Source: Chamaesiphon minutus PCC 6605
GTDB taxonomy: Bacteria; Cyanobacteriota; Cyanobacteriia; Cyanobacteriales; Chamaesiphonaceae
Direction of reading: 5' to 3'
Length of the DNA stretch: 64,000 nucleotides
NCBI RefSeq assembly: GCF_000317145.1
Contig: NC_019697.1
Coordinates: forward strand, 3,072,385-3,136,384
In this document: positions 43,244 to 52,499 of the stretch, in pieces
Layout: every line of letters begins with the position of its first letter
Position numbering within the stretch: the stretch's first letter is position 1
Notes under the pieces: model-generated
What the model was told of the DNA's origin: nothing
The model's database searches: none
Seen by the model: only the letters and a program-made list of their open reading frames with translations
Translations under genes and position numbers: made by a program

Positions 43244-44338
43244 TTAATCAACATCTAATTCTTCAGCCAGCTCGTCGAGTGATTGGATGAGAGTATGACG
43301 CGAAATCTGACGATATTTTGAGTCTAATTTCGGCTCGTATTGTTTTTTGCCCGACCCACTTTTTTGTTTTAAACTACTTTCCAGTTTGGGTTGAGATTGT
43401 AATTGCTGTTCCCAAGCGATCGAGTCAGCCAGAAAGTCTAGATAATGAGCGTATCGCTCCCAATCTCCCCGAACGACACAATTTGGTTCGTCGCGGTGGG
43501 TACAGTCGCTAAACTGACAATGCGCGATCGCCAATCGCTGCCGGATTTCGGGGAAATATCTGGGTAATTCTGTCGGCGTACAGGCGATATCGGGTTGATT
43601 GAAACCAGGCGTATCGGCGATTAAACCACCAGTCGGCATTGTGAATAATTGAACGTGGCGAGTGGTATGTCGTCCCCGACTAAGTTTGCCAGAGACCCTC
43701 GCCACACGGATATTTGAATCGGGAATTAAGGCATTGGTGAGGCTAGATTTGCCCACGCCAGAATGTCCGGCAAATACGGTGATTTGGCGATCGAGTTCGA
43801 TTTGCAATTCCTTGACACCAACTCCAGTTTCAACACTAATGACGATCGGCTGATAGCCCCAATTACTCAACCTGTCGCACCATTCCTGTCGCTGCATGTC
43901 GGTGACTAAATCGCTCTTATTCAGGCACAGACTGACCTGTAAGCCTGTCGATTCTGCCTTAACGAGAAATTTGCTCAACAAAAACGAATCGAGGGCTGGT
44001 TCGGCCAGGGCGAAGACTAGTAAGATCCGATCGGCATTGGCTACAGGCGGTCGATCGAGTAAACTATGGCGCGGAAATACATCAGTTACGACACCTTTAG
44101 CACTTTGCCAATCGACTTCATCGATCGTCACGCGATCGCCAACAATCGCGCTGACGCCAATTTTCTGAAGCCGCGCGCGACGGGTACATAAGATCAGTTT
44201 TCCCCCTACCGCCTCGGTTTCTGGATCGATCTGCACCTGGCAGAAATTGGCTTGAACGGCAATTACCGTGCCTACTAATGGAGTCGAGATCGGATGGGTA
44301 GGAGTTAAATTTTGATGCACGCAGACTATCGATCGCAA
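43244..44338 (-). CDS. rsgA: Ribosome small-subunit GTPase RsgA
   Basis: 364-aa circularly permuted GTPase that helps late 30S assembly and checks its binding state. OB-fold first (AVQANFCQVQIDPETEAVGGKLI), then the GTPase in permuted order: LNKSDL (G4), GHSGVGKSSLTNALIP (P-loop), HTTRHVQLF, DTPGF. C-terminal zinc knuckle has CQFSDCTH (Cys, Cys, His) and PNCVV (Cys). The extra 45-residue basic tail (KLESSLKQKSGSGKKQYEPK) is an addition. N-terminal start at 44338 is the first ATG. Confidence 0.93.
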   Translation of the reverse strand: MRSIVCVHQNLTPTHPISTPLVGTVIAVQANFCQVQIDPETEAVGGKLILCTRRARLQKIGVSAIVGDRVTIDEVDWQSAKGVVTDVFPRHSLLDRPPVANADRILLVFALAEPALDSFLLSKFLVKAESTGLQVSLCLNKSDLVTDMQRQEWCDRLSNWGYQPIVISVETGVGVKELQIELDRQITVFAGHSGVGKSSLTNALIPDSNIRVARVSGKLSRGRHTTRHVQLFTMPTGGLIADTPGFNQPDIACTPTELPRYFPEIRQRLAIAHCQFSDCTHRDEPNCVVRGDWERYAHYLDFLADSIAWEQQLQSQPKLESSLKQKSGSGKKQYEPKLDSKYRQISRHTLIQSLDELAEELDVD

Positions 44339-44436
44339 GAGTTGTTATCATCCATCATAATTGTTCTGAGTGTGCATCGGTATTAAGTATGGAGTGGCTA
44401 AAGAAAAAGGGTGCATATTTCTAAGAGCTTTAATGA

Positions 44437-45045
44437 TTAATCGATCGATTTCAACATCATTTCCATTAAATTATCGACCACCCGATATCGCTCGATCGGC
44501 ATTATTTCTCTGGCTTCCAGCATATTTTGCGATATATGATAATAAACCAATGTCCCAATAAATAGTGAAGTCGCTGCTTCTGGGTCGGATATTTTTAACT
44601 CTGGATGTGAAATAATATATTTTTTAACAACTTCATATATGGGTGCAAATAGACTCACCGTACATGCTTTTGCTAATTCGGGAAAGCGTCCAGATTCACC
44701 AATTATCGTTCGCATGAAGCAACTAAACTCTTCGTCTTCAAAGCTCTTGAAAGCTGTCTCTGCTAAGTTTCGCAACACAATTTTCGCTTCTCCAACTAGT
44801 GGTTCGCTTCCGAAAGTTGAGTTAAATTTTTTCTGTGCTAAGTTTTTAATTAATACCTGAAACAATACTTCTTTATCTTTAAAATAACTGTAAACTGTAG
44901 GCTTAGATACGCCAGCAGCCGCCGCGACTTTTTCCATGCTGGTACCCGCATAGCCGCGCACCAAAAACTCCTGCATCGCTCCTTGCAGAATTTGCTCGAA
45001 TTTTTCTCCGTGATGTTCTGCGTCCAAATCTCTCGTCTGTGTCAA
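44437..45045 (-). CDS. TetR/AcrR-family repressor of the DevBCA-like exporter
   Basis: 202 aa, TTG start at 45045. The N-terminal helix-turn-helix is classical: ILQGAMQEFLVRGYAGTSMEKVAAAAGVSKPTVYSYFKDKEVLF (about residues 19-62). The C-terminal helical domain would bind an unknown effector. Divergent from devB; two palindromes in the gap, one over a promoter, are the probable operators for it. Family logic: it represses the exporter until an exported compound or stress molecule binds. Confidence 0.9.
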   Translation of the reverse strand: MTQTRDLDAEHHGEKFEQILQGAMQEFLVRGYAGTSMEKVAAAAGVSKPTVYSYFKDKEVLFQVLIKNLAQKKFNSTFGSEPLVGEAKIVLRNLAETAFKSFEDEEFSCFMRTIIGESGRFPELAKACTVSLFAPIYEVVKKYIISHPELKISDPEAATSLFIGTLVYYHISQNMLEAREIMPIERYRVVDNLMEMMLKSID

Positions 45046-45108
45046 CTTTATTTATTTTGAGTCACCCTTCACTATATTCTATGCTAATCAGCTAACCTTT
45101 TCACCTAC

Positions 45109-45171
45109 TTGACTAAACCGTTTAGTCAAGCTACACTCAGAACATTCGCTAAACTACTAAACGTTTTAGTA
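45109..45171 (+). promoter_or_regulatory. Exporter promoter with two TetR operators
   Basis: Promoter: -35 TTGACT (45109-45114), 17-bp spacer, -10 TACACT (45132-45137), so transcription starts near 45144. Operator 1: TTGACTAAAC, one base, GTTTAGTCAA (45109-45129) covers the -35 and spacer. Operator 2: TACTAAA-CGT-TTTAGTA (45155-45171), 44 bp away centre to centre (four helical turns). Both share ACTAAAC..TTTAGT. Binding would block RNA polymerase; operator 2 sits inside the leader. Confidence 0.8.
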
Positions 45172-45189
45172 AACCTGGAGCAAAATCAG

Positions 45190-46608
45190 ATGCTGCAAAA
45201 ATCAGACGGATTGCCTTGGTGGAAGGCTGGTTGGCGGGTGCGCCTAATATTGGGAGCGATGACATTGCTGGGTATCGGTATCCCAATCTACCTCAACCAA
45301 CAGCAAGCCGCACAACAGCAACAACAAGCAAAGCAGCAGTTAACAGCCGTAGTTGCACCTACAACCGTGACAGCACTGGGGAAACTGGCACCCAAAGGAG
45401 AAGTCATCAAGCTATCTGCGCCGACATCAACCGAAGGGGTAAAAATTGAGAAGCTGTTGGTAGAGGAAGGGGCAACAGTCAAAGCGGGGCAGCTAATCGC
45501 CATCTTGGACAGTCAGGGACGCTTACAGGCGGCTGTAAATGAAGCCAGAGCCAAAGTCAGCGTTGCCCAGGCAAGTCTGGTAAAAGTCAAAGCCGGAGCC
45601 AAGCAGGGCGAAATCAATGCCCAGCAAGCCACGATTGGCAGATTTCAAGCCGAACGAGGAACTGGCATCGAAGCCCAGCAAGCGACACTCGCCAGAGTAG
45701 TGGCGGAAACAACAACTCAAATTGAAGCCCAAACAGCCACAATTGCCAGAGTCAAAGCCGAAACCGCCACCCAAGTCGAAGCTCAAATCGGCGCCATCGC
45801 CGAAGCCCAAGCAGGGCTGATTAATGCTCAAGCCGAAGATAAACGCTATGCTAGTTTAGCTAAACAGGGAGCGGTATCGGCATCTAGCGGCGATAGTAAG
45901 CGGCTGACTTTACAAACAGCGCAACAGAGAGTAAATCAGGCGCAAGCTAATTTAAGACGCATTCAATCTTCTGGGAAGCAACAACTAGCCGAGGCTCAAG
46001 CTAATTTGCGCCGAATTCAAACATCGGGACAGCAGCAAATCGTTGAAGCACGAGCTAATTTGCGAAAGCTCGAGACATCGACACAGCAACAGATTAAAGA
46101 AAGTCAATTTACGCTCAATAAAATTGCGGAAGTGCGTCCAGTTGATATCATGTCCGCTGAAGTAGATGTCAAAAGTGCGATTGCATCTCAAAAACGGGCC
46201 GAAGAAAATCTCGCTCAAGCTTATATTAGATCGCCACAAGATGGTCAGATCTTGGAAATTTTTGCTCGTCCTGGCGAAGTAGTGGGCACTAATGGGATCG
46301 CCGACATTGGTAAAACTAGTCAAATGTATGGAGTGGTAGAAGTTTACCAAAGTGATGTGAATAAAATTCGCGTCGGGCAGAAGGTAAAAATTACTAGTAA
46401 TTCTCTACCTAGCGAACTACAAGGCACGGTCGATCGAATTGGCATTCAAGTCAAACGTCAAGATGTAATTAATGCCGATCCGACTAGTAATATTGACGAT
46501 CGAGTAATCGAAGTTCATGTATTTTTAGACCCAGAATCTAGTCAAAAGGCTGCTAAATTTACCAACCTACAAATTAAAGCAGTAATTCAATTAGAGAGTA
46601 GAGAGTAA
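45190..46608 (+). CDS. devB: DevB-type membrane fusion protein (HlyD family)
   Basis: 472-aa periplasmic adaptor of a DevBCA-like exporter, linking the inner-membrane pump to TolC. Start at ATG 45190 with GGAG 10 nt before; the frame upstream to 45109 is the operator region. One N-terminal membrane anchor (VRLILGAMTLLGIGIPIYL), a lipoyl-like part (VEEGATVKAGQLIAILDSQG), and a long coiled-coil (about residues 115-330) built of Gln/Ala-rich repeats (AQQATIGRFQAERGTGIEAQQATLARV). Then DGQILEIFARPGEVVG and the beta-barrel. The last residues (ESRE) are coded by a GAGAGTA repeat. Confidence 0.9.
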   Translation: MLQKSDGLPWWKAGWRVRLILGAMTLLGIGIPIYLNQQQAAQQQQQAKQQLTAVVAPTTVTALGKLAPKGEVIKLSAPTSTEGVKIEKLLVEEGATVKAGQLIAILDSQGRLQAAVNEARAKVSVAQASLVKVKAGAKQGEINAQQATIGRFQAERGTGIEAQQATLARVVAETTTQIEAQTATIARVKAETATQVEAQIGAIAEAQAGLINAQAEDKRYASLAKQGAVSASSGDSKRLTLQTAQQRVNQAQANLRRIQSSGKQQLAEAQANLRRIQTSGQQQIVEARANLRKLETSTQQQIKESQFTLNKIAEVRPVDIMSAEVDVKSAIASQKRAEENLAQAYIRSPQDGQILEIFARPGEVVGTNGIADIGKTSQMYGVVEVYQSDVNKIRVGQKVKITSNSLPSELQGTVDRIGIQVKRQDVINADPTSNIDDRVIEVHVFLDPESSQKAAKFTNLQIKAVIQLESRE

Positions 46609-46628
46609 GCAGACACTATTGATATTTT

Positions 46629-47813
46629 ATGTTAAATCTAAAATTCATCCAAAATCTGACTCGGAGAACTCCGCTCGGCTGGCTACAATTGACTCAACAT
46701 AAAGGTCGATTTGCAGTAGCAATCTCTGGCGTGGCATTTGCAGACTTATTAATGCTGATGCAATTGGGATTTCAAGGTGCCCTATTTGATAGTGCCGTAG
46801 TATTGCACTCAAAACTCAAAGCGGATATCTTTATTATCAGTCCCCAGGCATTAAATATTGGGGCAATGTCTACATTTCCGCGCCGCAGATTATATCAAGC
46901 GATGGATATAACGGGGGTAGAATCGGCAGAACCAATGTATGTGAGCTTGGTAACCTGGAAAAATCCCCAAACTCGTGATAAAAAGACTTTACTCATTGTT
47001 GGATTTAATCCAAATCAACCAATTTTTAATTTGCCTGAAGTTAATAGTCAATTAGATAAAATTAAACAGTCAGATACTTTACTATTCGATCGCAAGACAA
47101 TTGGTACTTATGATAAAGTAGTAGAAAGTGTCGCTCGTGGTAAGCCCATCACTACTGAAATCGATCGCCGCACGATCTCTGTCAATGGCTTATTCTCGAT
47201 CGGATCTTCATTTTCAGCCGATGGACACCTGATGACGAGTGAAGATAACTATTTGCGGTTATTTTCTCGGCAATCCCAAAGTAATATCAACGTCGGGCTA
47301 ATCACACTAAAACCAGGCTACGATCCTCAGCAAGTAGCCGAACAATTAAAATCTTATTTACCCAAAGAAGGTATCAGGATACTAACCAAAAAGGAATACA
47401 TTGCTTTTGAGCAAGGATATTGGCAACAACAAACACCGATTGGGCCAATTTTTAGTCTTGGGGCAATTATGGGATTTGTGGTAGGGATAATTATTGTTTA
47501 TCAAGTTTTATCCACCGATGTGAATGCTCATCTTAAAGAGTATGCCACTTTCAAAGCAATGGGATATGGTAATACTTATTTACTTGGTATCGTATTTGAA
47601 GAGGCATTAATCCTGGCAATTGTCGGCTTTATTCCTGGTTTAATTGTATCGATCGGACTTTATAGTATTGTGGGTGGTGCTACCAATTTACCGATCGCGA
47701 TGACGATGGTTAGAGCAACTCAGGTACTCATAGGTACGCTGATTATGTGTATGCTCTCTGGTGCAGTTGCAACGAGTAAAGTTCAAGCCGCAGATCCTGC
47801 TGATATGTTTTAA
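46629..47813 (+). CDS. devC: DevC-type ABC permease (MacB/FtsX-like)
   Basis: 394-aa inner-membrane permease of the DevC group, MacB-like: one helix at the N-terminus (FAVAISGVAFADLLMLMQLGFQGALFDSAV), a large periplasmic domain (about residues 55-275), then three C-terminal helices (FSLGAIMGFVVGIIIVYQVLS, then LGIVFEEALILAIVGFIPGLIVSIGLYS, then TQVLIGTLIMCMLSGAVATSKVQAADPADMF). DevC proteins of Anabaena export heterocyst glycolipids; close relatives in non-heterocystous strains export other lipids or stress compounds. 20 bp after devB, so an operon. Confidence 0.92.
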   Translation: MLNLKFIQNLTRRTPLGWLQLTQHKGRFAVAISGVAFADLLMLMQLGFQGALFDSAVVLHSKLKADIFIISPQALNIGAMSTFPRRRLYQAMDITGVESAEPMYVSLVTWKNPQTRDKKTLLIVGFNPNQPIFNLPEVNSQLDKIKQSDTLLFDRKTIGTYDKVVESVARGKPITTEIDRRTISVNGLFSIGSSFSADGHLMTSEDNYLRLFSRQSQSNINVGLITLKPGYDPQQVAEQLKSYLPKEGIRILTKKEYIAFEQGYWQQQTPIGPIFSLGAIMGFVVGIIIVYQVLSTDVNAHLKEYATFKAMGYGNTYLLGIVFEEALILAIVGFIPGLIVSIGLYSIVGGATNLPIAMTMVRATQVLIGTLIMCMLSGAVATSKVQAADPADMF

Positions 47814-47894
47814 GTTAGATGGCAGAGGGTGGAGAGTAGAGAGTCGGGTTTAATTTAGAGATAAGATTATCAGTTCTATTAAAGTAGTCTAATT

Positions 47895-47974
47895 TTGTAT
47901 TTACGATCGAACCAGTTATTTTAAATCAGTTTAATTTTATGCTTACGATCGAACCAGTTATTTCAATTACTAAT
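47895..47974 (+). repeat. Tandem duplication around the devA start
   Basis: TTACGATCGAACCAGTTATTT occurs exactly twice, at 47901-47921 and 47943-47963, period 42, and the similarity extends leftward (AATTTTGTAT / AATTTTATGC). The right copy includes the devA start codon and codons 2-8; the left copy is its shadow in the gap. Confidence 0.85.
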
Positions 47975-48646
47975 CTCGACCATTATTTTGGTACAGGACA
48001 ACTTCGTAAGCAGGTATTATTTGATATCAACCTGAAAATAAATGCAGGTGAAATAATTATCATGACGGGGCCATCTGGTTCGGGCAAAACTACATTATTA
48101 ACTCTCTGCGGTGGATTGAGATCGGCACAATCTGGTAGTCTTAAAGTATTGGGGACAGAAATGTGTGGAGCTTCATCTAGACAACTGACGATCGAACGTC
48201 GCCATCATGGTTATATCTTTCAAGCGCATAATTTACATGAGAGTCTAACTGCTCTCCAAAATGTGAAAATGGGTCTGGAATTGCATTCTGAATATTCAGT
48301 CCGAGAAATGACCGATCGATCGATCGAGATGTTAGAACTAGTCGGATTGGGCGAACGGGCAAATTATTATCCACACAATTTATCTGGCGGACAAAAACAG
48401 CGAGTTGCGATCGCGCGCGCACTAGTCAGTCAGCCGAAAATTCTCTTAGCAGACGAACCGACTGCGGCACTAGACAAGCAATCTGGACGCGACGTGGTAG
48501 ATTTGATGCACAACTTAGCCAAAGAACAAGACTGTACGATTTTATTAGTAACTCACGATAATCGCATTTTAGATGTTGCGGATCGCATTATTTATATGGA
48601 AGATGGCAGATTGGCTAAAGCACCAGATTTACAAAAAGTAAGTTAA
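47939..48646 (+). CDS. devA: DevA-type ABC ATPase
   Basis: 235-aa cytoplasmic ATPase powering the DevC permease. Walker A GPSGSGKTT (about residues 43-51), Q-loop FQAHNLHES, signature LSGGQKQRVAIARAL, Walker B ILLADEPTAALD, His switch LLVTHD. Starts MLTIEPVISITNLDHYFG at 47939. Separated from devC by a 125-bp gap that contains a 42-bp duplication and the repeat GAGAGTAGAGAGT. Confidence 0.95.
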   Translation: MLTIEPVISITNLDHYFGTGQLRKQVLFDINLKINAGEIIIMTGPSGSGKTTLLTLCGGLRSAQSGSLKVLGTEMCGASSRQLTIERRHHGYIFQAHNLHESLTALQNVKMGLELHSEYSVREMTDRSIEMLELVGLGERANYYPHNLSGGQKQRVAIARALVSQPKILLADEPTAALDKQSGRDVVDLMHNLAKEQDCTILLVTHDNRILDVADRIIYMEDGRLAKAPDLQKVS

Positions 48647-48743
48647 ATACCTACCCATTCGGGTATTAAAAATCGTTAAAATAAGATCGATAGTCTACTA
48701 GTTTCAAAGCGCATGACTTAAAACTCACGTACTCTTAAAAATC

Positions 48744-49274
48744 ATGCTTAAACGTCGTTCGTTTCTCACTTATTTTGGTATTGGCTGGTTCGCTAGTTAT
48801 TTCCCGATCGTTTTAGCAGCCTGCACTCCGCAGAAATCGATAGCACAAACACCAACTAGCGATCGCGTCAAAACAGGCGACAGAAATACTCCCAAACCTA
48901 TCGTCCCGCAAAAACCTCAAAATTTCACAGTTGTGGGTTCTGTCAGCGATTTAGATAAAAACGGATATTTACAAACCAAAGAAGTTGCAGTTGTCAGACA
49001 GGTTTACACTTATTCTCAAAAATTAGTTGCTGTCAATCCCAAATGTACTCATCAAGGTTGCGATGTCAAATGGAAAGCAGAAGATAAAAAATATGTCTGT
49101 CCCTGTCATGGTTCGAGTTTTGACGCGACAGGAGAAGTATTAAACGGCCCAGCCACCAAGCCTTTAGCGGCCTATCCTGCTAAAATTGTTGGTACTCAAG
49201 TCCTAGTCGAAATTTTACCACCGCCAGTAGTACCCGATCGCAAGAAACCCTCTGGTCGTGGAGCCAGAGATTAG
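48744..49274 (+). CDS. Rieske [2Fe-2S] lipoprotein
   Basis: 176 aa; twin-arginine-like [16 protein letters not shown] and lipobox L-A-A-C27, so probably exported folded (Tat) and lipid-anchored. The Rieske domain (about 62-155) has C101-T-H103-Q-G-C106 and C119-P-C121-H122: ligands C101, H103, C119, H122, plus a C106-C121 disulfide as in cytochrome b6f Rieske proteins. N-terminal Thr/Pro linker. It is smaller than PetC and has no membrane helix, so an accessory electron carrier of the periplasm or lumen is likely; partner unknown. Confidence 0.9.
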   Translation: MLKRRSFLTYFGIGWFASYFPIVLAACTPQKSIAQTPTSDRVKTGDRNTPKPIVPQKPQNFTVVGSVSDLDKNGYLQTKEVAVVRQVYTYSQKLVAVNPKCTHQGCDVKWKAEDKKYVCPCHGSSFDATGEVLNGPATKPLAAYPAKIVGTQVLVEILPPPVVPDRKKPSGRGARD

Positions 49275-49425
49275 GCTTTGGGCTTTAGGCTTTAGGCTTC
49301 AGGGAAAAGGGGAAAGGGGAAAGGAAATTAAAGATTTATCCACCCACCCACCCACCATCCCAACTCTCAACTCCCAACTTCCACTCTCCCACTCTCCCAA
49401 CTCCCAACTCCCACTCTCCCAACTC
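49275..49425. repeat. Mixed STRR block before the DUF512 gene
   Basis: GGCTTTAGGCTTTAGG units (49279-49296), AAAGGGGAAAGGGGAAAGG (about 49306-49322), then CCCACCCACCCACC and CCAACTCCCAACT / CCACTCTCCC units up to the ATG at 49426. No ribosome site can be seen. The open frame through it is a by-product of period-7 repeats. Confidence 0.85.
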
Positions 49426-50778
49426 ATGAGCGAAACAGCGATCCGTCCGGCTATAATTACTGGTGTTATTCCCGATTCGATCGCGGCAGAAATTGGCTTT
49501 ACACCAGGCGATCGATTGGTAAAAATCAACGGTCAAAAACCGCGCGATTTAATCGATTATCAATTTTTATGCTCGGATGAAGTTCTCGATCTAGAAGTAT
49601 TAGATGCCAAGGGTAAGCCTCATCAGATCGAGATCGAGAAAGATTACGATGAGGATTTGGGACTAGAATTTGAGACGGCTTTATTCGATGGGTTGATTCA
49701 GTGCAATAATAAATGCCCCTTCTGCTTTATCGATCAACAACCGCCAGGTAAGCGCGAATCTTTATATTTCAAAGATGACGATTATCGCTTGAGTTTCTTG
49801 TATGGCAGCTATCTAACTTTAACCAATCTCACCACCAAAGAATGGGATCGGATCGCCCAGATGCGTCTCTCGCCGCTATATGTGTCCGTTCATGCTACCG
49901 AGCCAGAAATTCGATCGCAACTGCTCAAAAATCAACGGGCGGGCGAGATAATGAAACAATTAGAGTGGTTTCAGTCTCATCGGCTCGAAATTCACGCTCA
50001 AGTAGTATTATGTCCCGGCATCAACGACGGCATACATCTCGATCGTACCATTCGAGATCTAGCTAGTTTCCATCACGGCGATACGCCAGCAGTAGCATCA
50101 GTCGCCGTCGTTCCCGTAGGTTTGACGCGGTTTCGTCCCAACCTTACCGAACTCGCTCCCGTTACGCCCGAAATTGCCAAAGTTGTCATCGCGCAAGTTG
50201 AAGCCCTACAACAAGAATTTCAGCAACAATTTGGCTCCACTTTCGTCTGGTTAGCTGATGAATGGTATCTAATTGCTGGGGTAGAACTTCCGCCTAGCGA
50301 TTATTACGAAGACTATCCTCAACTTGGCAATGGCGTCGGTTCGATCCGTCGCTTTCTCGATGAATTTGCTGAAGAAATAGCCGAATGGGAGGTGACCGAA
50401 ATCGATCCACCCCACACCTGTACTTGGGTGGTCGGCAATGCCGTCGAAAATGCCTTCCAACCCATCGTCGATCGGTTGAATGCTATCCCAGGTCTAACAG
50501 TCAACTTAGTGGCGATCGCGAGCCAATATTGGGGTCAACAGATGACAGTTACTGGGCTGTTAACGGGTCACGATCTCATGAATGATTTACCAGGGAGAGA
50601 TTTGGGCGATCGAGTCTTAATCCCCAGCGTAATGCTTAAGCACGACGAAGCCAAGTTTCTCGATGATGTGACTCTCGACGAATTAGCCGCAAAACTACAG
50701 GTGCCGCTCGTACCAGTTGACGGAATTTATCATTTTCTAGAAAAATTAGGGGAAAATAGATCGGGGGTACATAGTTAA
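49426..50778 (+). CDS. DUF512 radical-SAM-like iron-sulfur protein with PDZ-like N-terminus
   Basis: 450 aa from ATG 49426. N-terminal PDZ-like segment (GVIPDSIAAEIGFTPGDRLVKINGQKPRDLIDYQFL, about residues 13-48), then C93-x3-C97-x2-C100 (CNNKCPFC), the Fe-S motif expected for radical SAM, then YLTLTNLTTKEWDRIAQMRLSPLYVSVHATE and DUF512 at the C-terminus. Widespread in cyanobacteria and clostridia; Cyanobacterial copies are near-universal. Function not known. The Rieske gene upstream may give electrons (speculation only from proximity). Confidence 0.9.
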   Translation: MSETAIRPAIITGVIPDSIAAEIGFTPGDRLVKINGQKPRDLIDYQFLCSDEVLDLEVLDAKGKPHQIEIEKDYDEDLGLEFETALFDGLIQCNNKCPFCFIDQQPPGKRESLYFKDDDYRLSFLYGSYLTLTNLTTKEWDRIAQMRLSPLYVSVHATEPEIRSQLLKNQRAGEIMKQLEWFQSHRLEIHAQVVLCPGINDGIHLDRTIRDLASFHHGDTPAVASVAVVPVGLTRFRPNLTELAPVTPEIAKVVIAQVEALQQEFQQQFGSTFVWLADEWYLIAGVELPPSDYYEDYPQLGNGVGSIRRFLDEFAEEIAEWEVTEIDPPHTCTWVVGNAVENAFQPIVDRLNAIPGLTVNLVAIASQYWGQQMTVTGLLTGHDLMNDLPGRDLGDRVLIPSVMLKHDEAKFLDDVTLDELAAKLQVPLVPVDGIYHFLEKLGENRSGVHS

Positions 50779-50885
50779 TGCTAATGGTTGGTGTCTGAAT
50801 AATTCGTTCGCGTAGTTTCTTTCAGATAAGTGTAGTGTATAAATATCCAGATCTTTAGAAAGCAGTTTTTACAAAATCATCGCAT

Positions 50886-52493
50886 ATGCTAACTCTGATT
50901 AAATTGATCCATATGTTAAACAGCCGCATCGCACCATCGAACTTACAGCACAGCCGCAATTATCCCAAACGCAATTTTGTCGATGGAGTCGTGCATAGAG
51001 AGCGTCATCAGACTAAAGTCGGACTCCGCACGATTTGTACGATTGTCGCGCTGAGTTTGGGTGGCATGGTGCAGATGGAGATAGCAACAGCTCGATCTTT
51101 AGATGTGGCAGCAGTTTCTCAGAGTAGCCAACCAACTACACTCATCGCCCAAAATCCGCCCGCTCCAGCTCCGACACCTCAACCTGCACCTGCCTCTTCA
51201 GCCCCCATTCCCAATCTCATCAACAATCTCAACCTGCCCAGAACAGGTAATGAAGTTCAAATTACCGGGCGCAGATCGATTACCTTGCAAGAAGCGATCG
51301 ATATCGCCTTCCGCAACAATCGTCAAATTCAAGCCGCGCGCTTGACAGTCGATCGATCGCAAACAGGAATCGCTCAAGCCAGAGCCGCCCAAGCCTTACA
51401 ACTTCAATTGCTCGGCAACCTCCAAAATCAAGGTTCGCCACTAATCATCGGCGACCCATCGCCAACTGGCACCAATAGTGCTAGCAATGTCGATGGAACA
51501 CTGCAAGCCACTTACAGTATTTACAGTGCGGGTCGGAATGAAAGTAGCGTCAGAGCTGCCGAAGAACAAGTCCAATTCGACAGACTCGATCTGGTGCGGA
51601 TCGAGCAACTGGTGCGCGCGCAGGTACTGACAGCATATTACGATCTGCAAGCCGCCGATTCATCCGTGATTATCAATCAAGCTGCGGTCGCAGATGCCAC
51701 CCGCAGTTTGAGCGACGCGCAACTCCAAGAGCGAGCTGGTGTCGGTACCAGATTTGATATCCTGCGCGCTCAAGTCCAACTGGCCACCGCCAATCAAGAT
51801 CTTACCAACGCCCAGGCACAACAACAAACCGCTCGCAAACGCATCGCCCAAATTCTCGTCGTCGATAACAATACCGAATTTACCGCCACCGATCCCGTCC
51901 GAGAGTCTGGTACTTGGCCGTATTCCTTGGAAGATAGTGTGGTAATAGCATTTAAAAATCGCCCCGAACTCAGACAGCAGATATCTTTGCGTCGCATCAG
52001 CGAACAACAACAGATTATTGCTTCAGCAGGAGATTCGGCTCAAGTCAACCTGTTTGGTAGATATGGTGTCAACAAAAGCATCTCAACTTCTGCCCCGGCT
52101 CAAGATAATTACAGTGTGGGAGTCCAATTAAGTTGGAGCTTCTTGGATGGTGGGGCGGCGGGATCTAGTGCTAACAGAGAACGAGTCAGTCAGCAAATTT
52201 TTGAAAATCAGTTTACAACTACCCGCAATCAAGTTCGGTTTGAAGTCGAGCAAGCGTTTTCTACGCTCGGCTCCAACCAAAAAAATATTGCTACATCCAC
52301 TCAAGCTCTCCGCCAAGCCGAAGAAAGTCTCAAACTCGCACGTCTGCGCTTTCAAGCTGGGGTAGGCACTCAAACTGATGTTATTCAAGCCCAAACCGAA
52401 CTCGCACGCGCACGCGGCAATCGCATTAACGCAATTATTAATTACAACCGTTCGCTCTCCGATCTCCGCACGGCAACATTAATTCTTCAGTAG
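50886..52493 (+). CDS. TolC-family outer-membrane efflux protein
   Basis: 535-aa outer-membrane channel. Residues about 1-62 hold the signal region (a long charged start, then ICTIVALSLGGMVQMEIATA); an internal ATG at 50913 (MLNSRIAPS) may be the true start. A Pro/Ala linker (NPPAPAPTPQPAPASS) is followed by two OEP repeats of long helices (ITLQEAIDIAFRNNRQIQAARL ... SVRAAEEQVQFDRLDLVR; NQVRFEVEQAFSTLGSNQKNI). Lies 2.2 kb after devA; it may be the TolC (HgdD-like) partner of the DevBCA-like pump, with Rieske and DUF512 genes between. Confidence 0.9.
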   Translation: MLTLIKLIHMLNSRIAPSNLQHSRNYPKRNFVDGVVHRERHQTKVGLRTICTIVALSLGGMVQMEIATARSLDVAAVSQSSQPTTLIAQNPPAPAPTPQPAPASSAPIPNLINNLNLPRTGNEVQITGRRSITLQEAIDIAFRNNRQIQAARLTVDRSQTGIAQARAAQALQLQLLGNLQNQGSPLIIGDPSPTGTNSASNVDGTLQATYSIYSAGRNESSVRAAEEQVQFDRLDLVRIEQLVRAQVLTAYYDLQAADSSVIINQAAVADATRSLSDAQLQERAGVGTRFDILRAQVQLATANQDLTNAQAQQQTARKRIAQILVVDNNTEFTATDPVRESGTWPYSLEDSVVIAFKNRPELRQQISLRRISEQQQIIASAGDSAQVNLFGRYGVNKSISTSAPAQDNYSVGVQLSWSFLDGGAAGSSANRERVSQQIFENQFTTTRNQVRFEVEQAFSTLGSNQKNIATSTQALRQAEESLKLARLRFQAGVGTQTDVIQAQTELARARGNRINAIINYNRSLSDLRTATLILQ

Positions 52494-52499
52494 GATTGG

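Noticed and set aside
48744-49274. PetC, the cytochrome b6f Rieske subunit
   Set aside because: Too different: lipobox and Thr/Pro linker instead of a membrane helix, and no petA next to it.
49258-49425. Longer N-terminus for the DUF512 protein
   Set aside because: The added 56 residues (TLNSQLPLSHSPNSQLPLSQ) are translated tandem repeats; the PDZ-like domain starts after ATG 49426.
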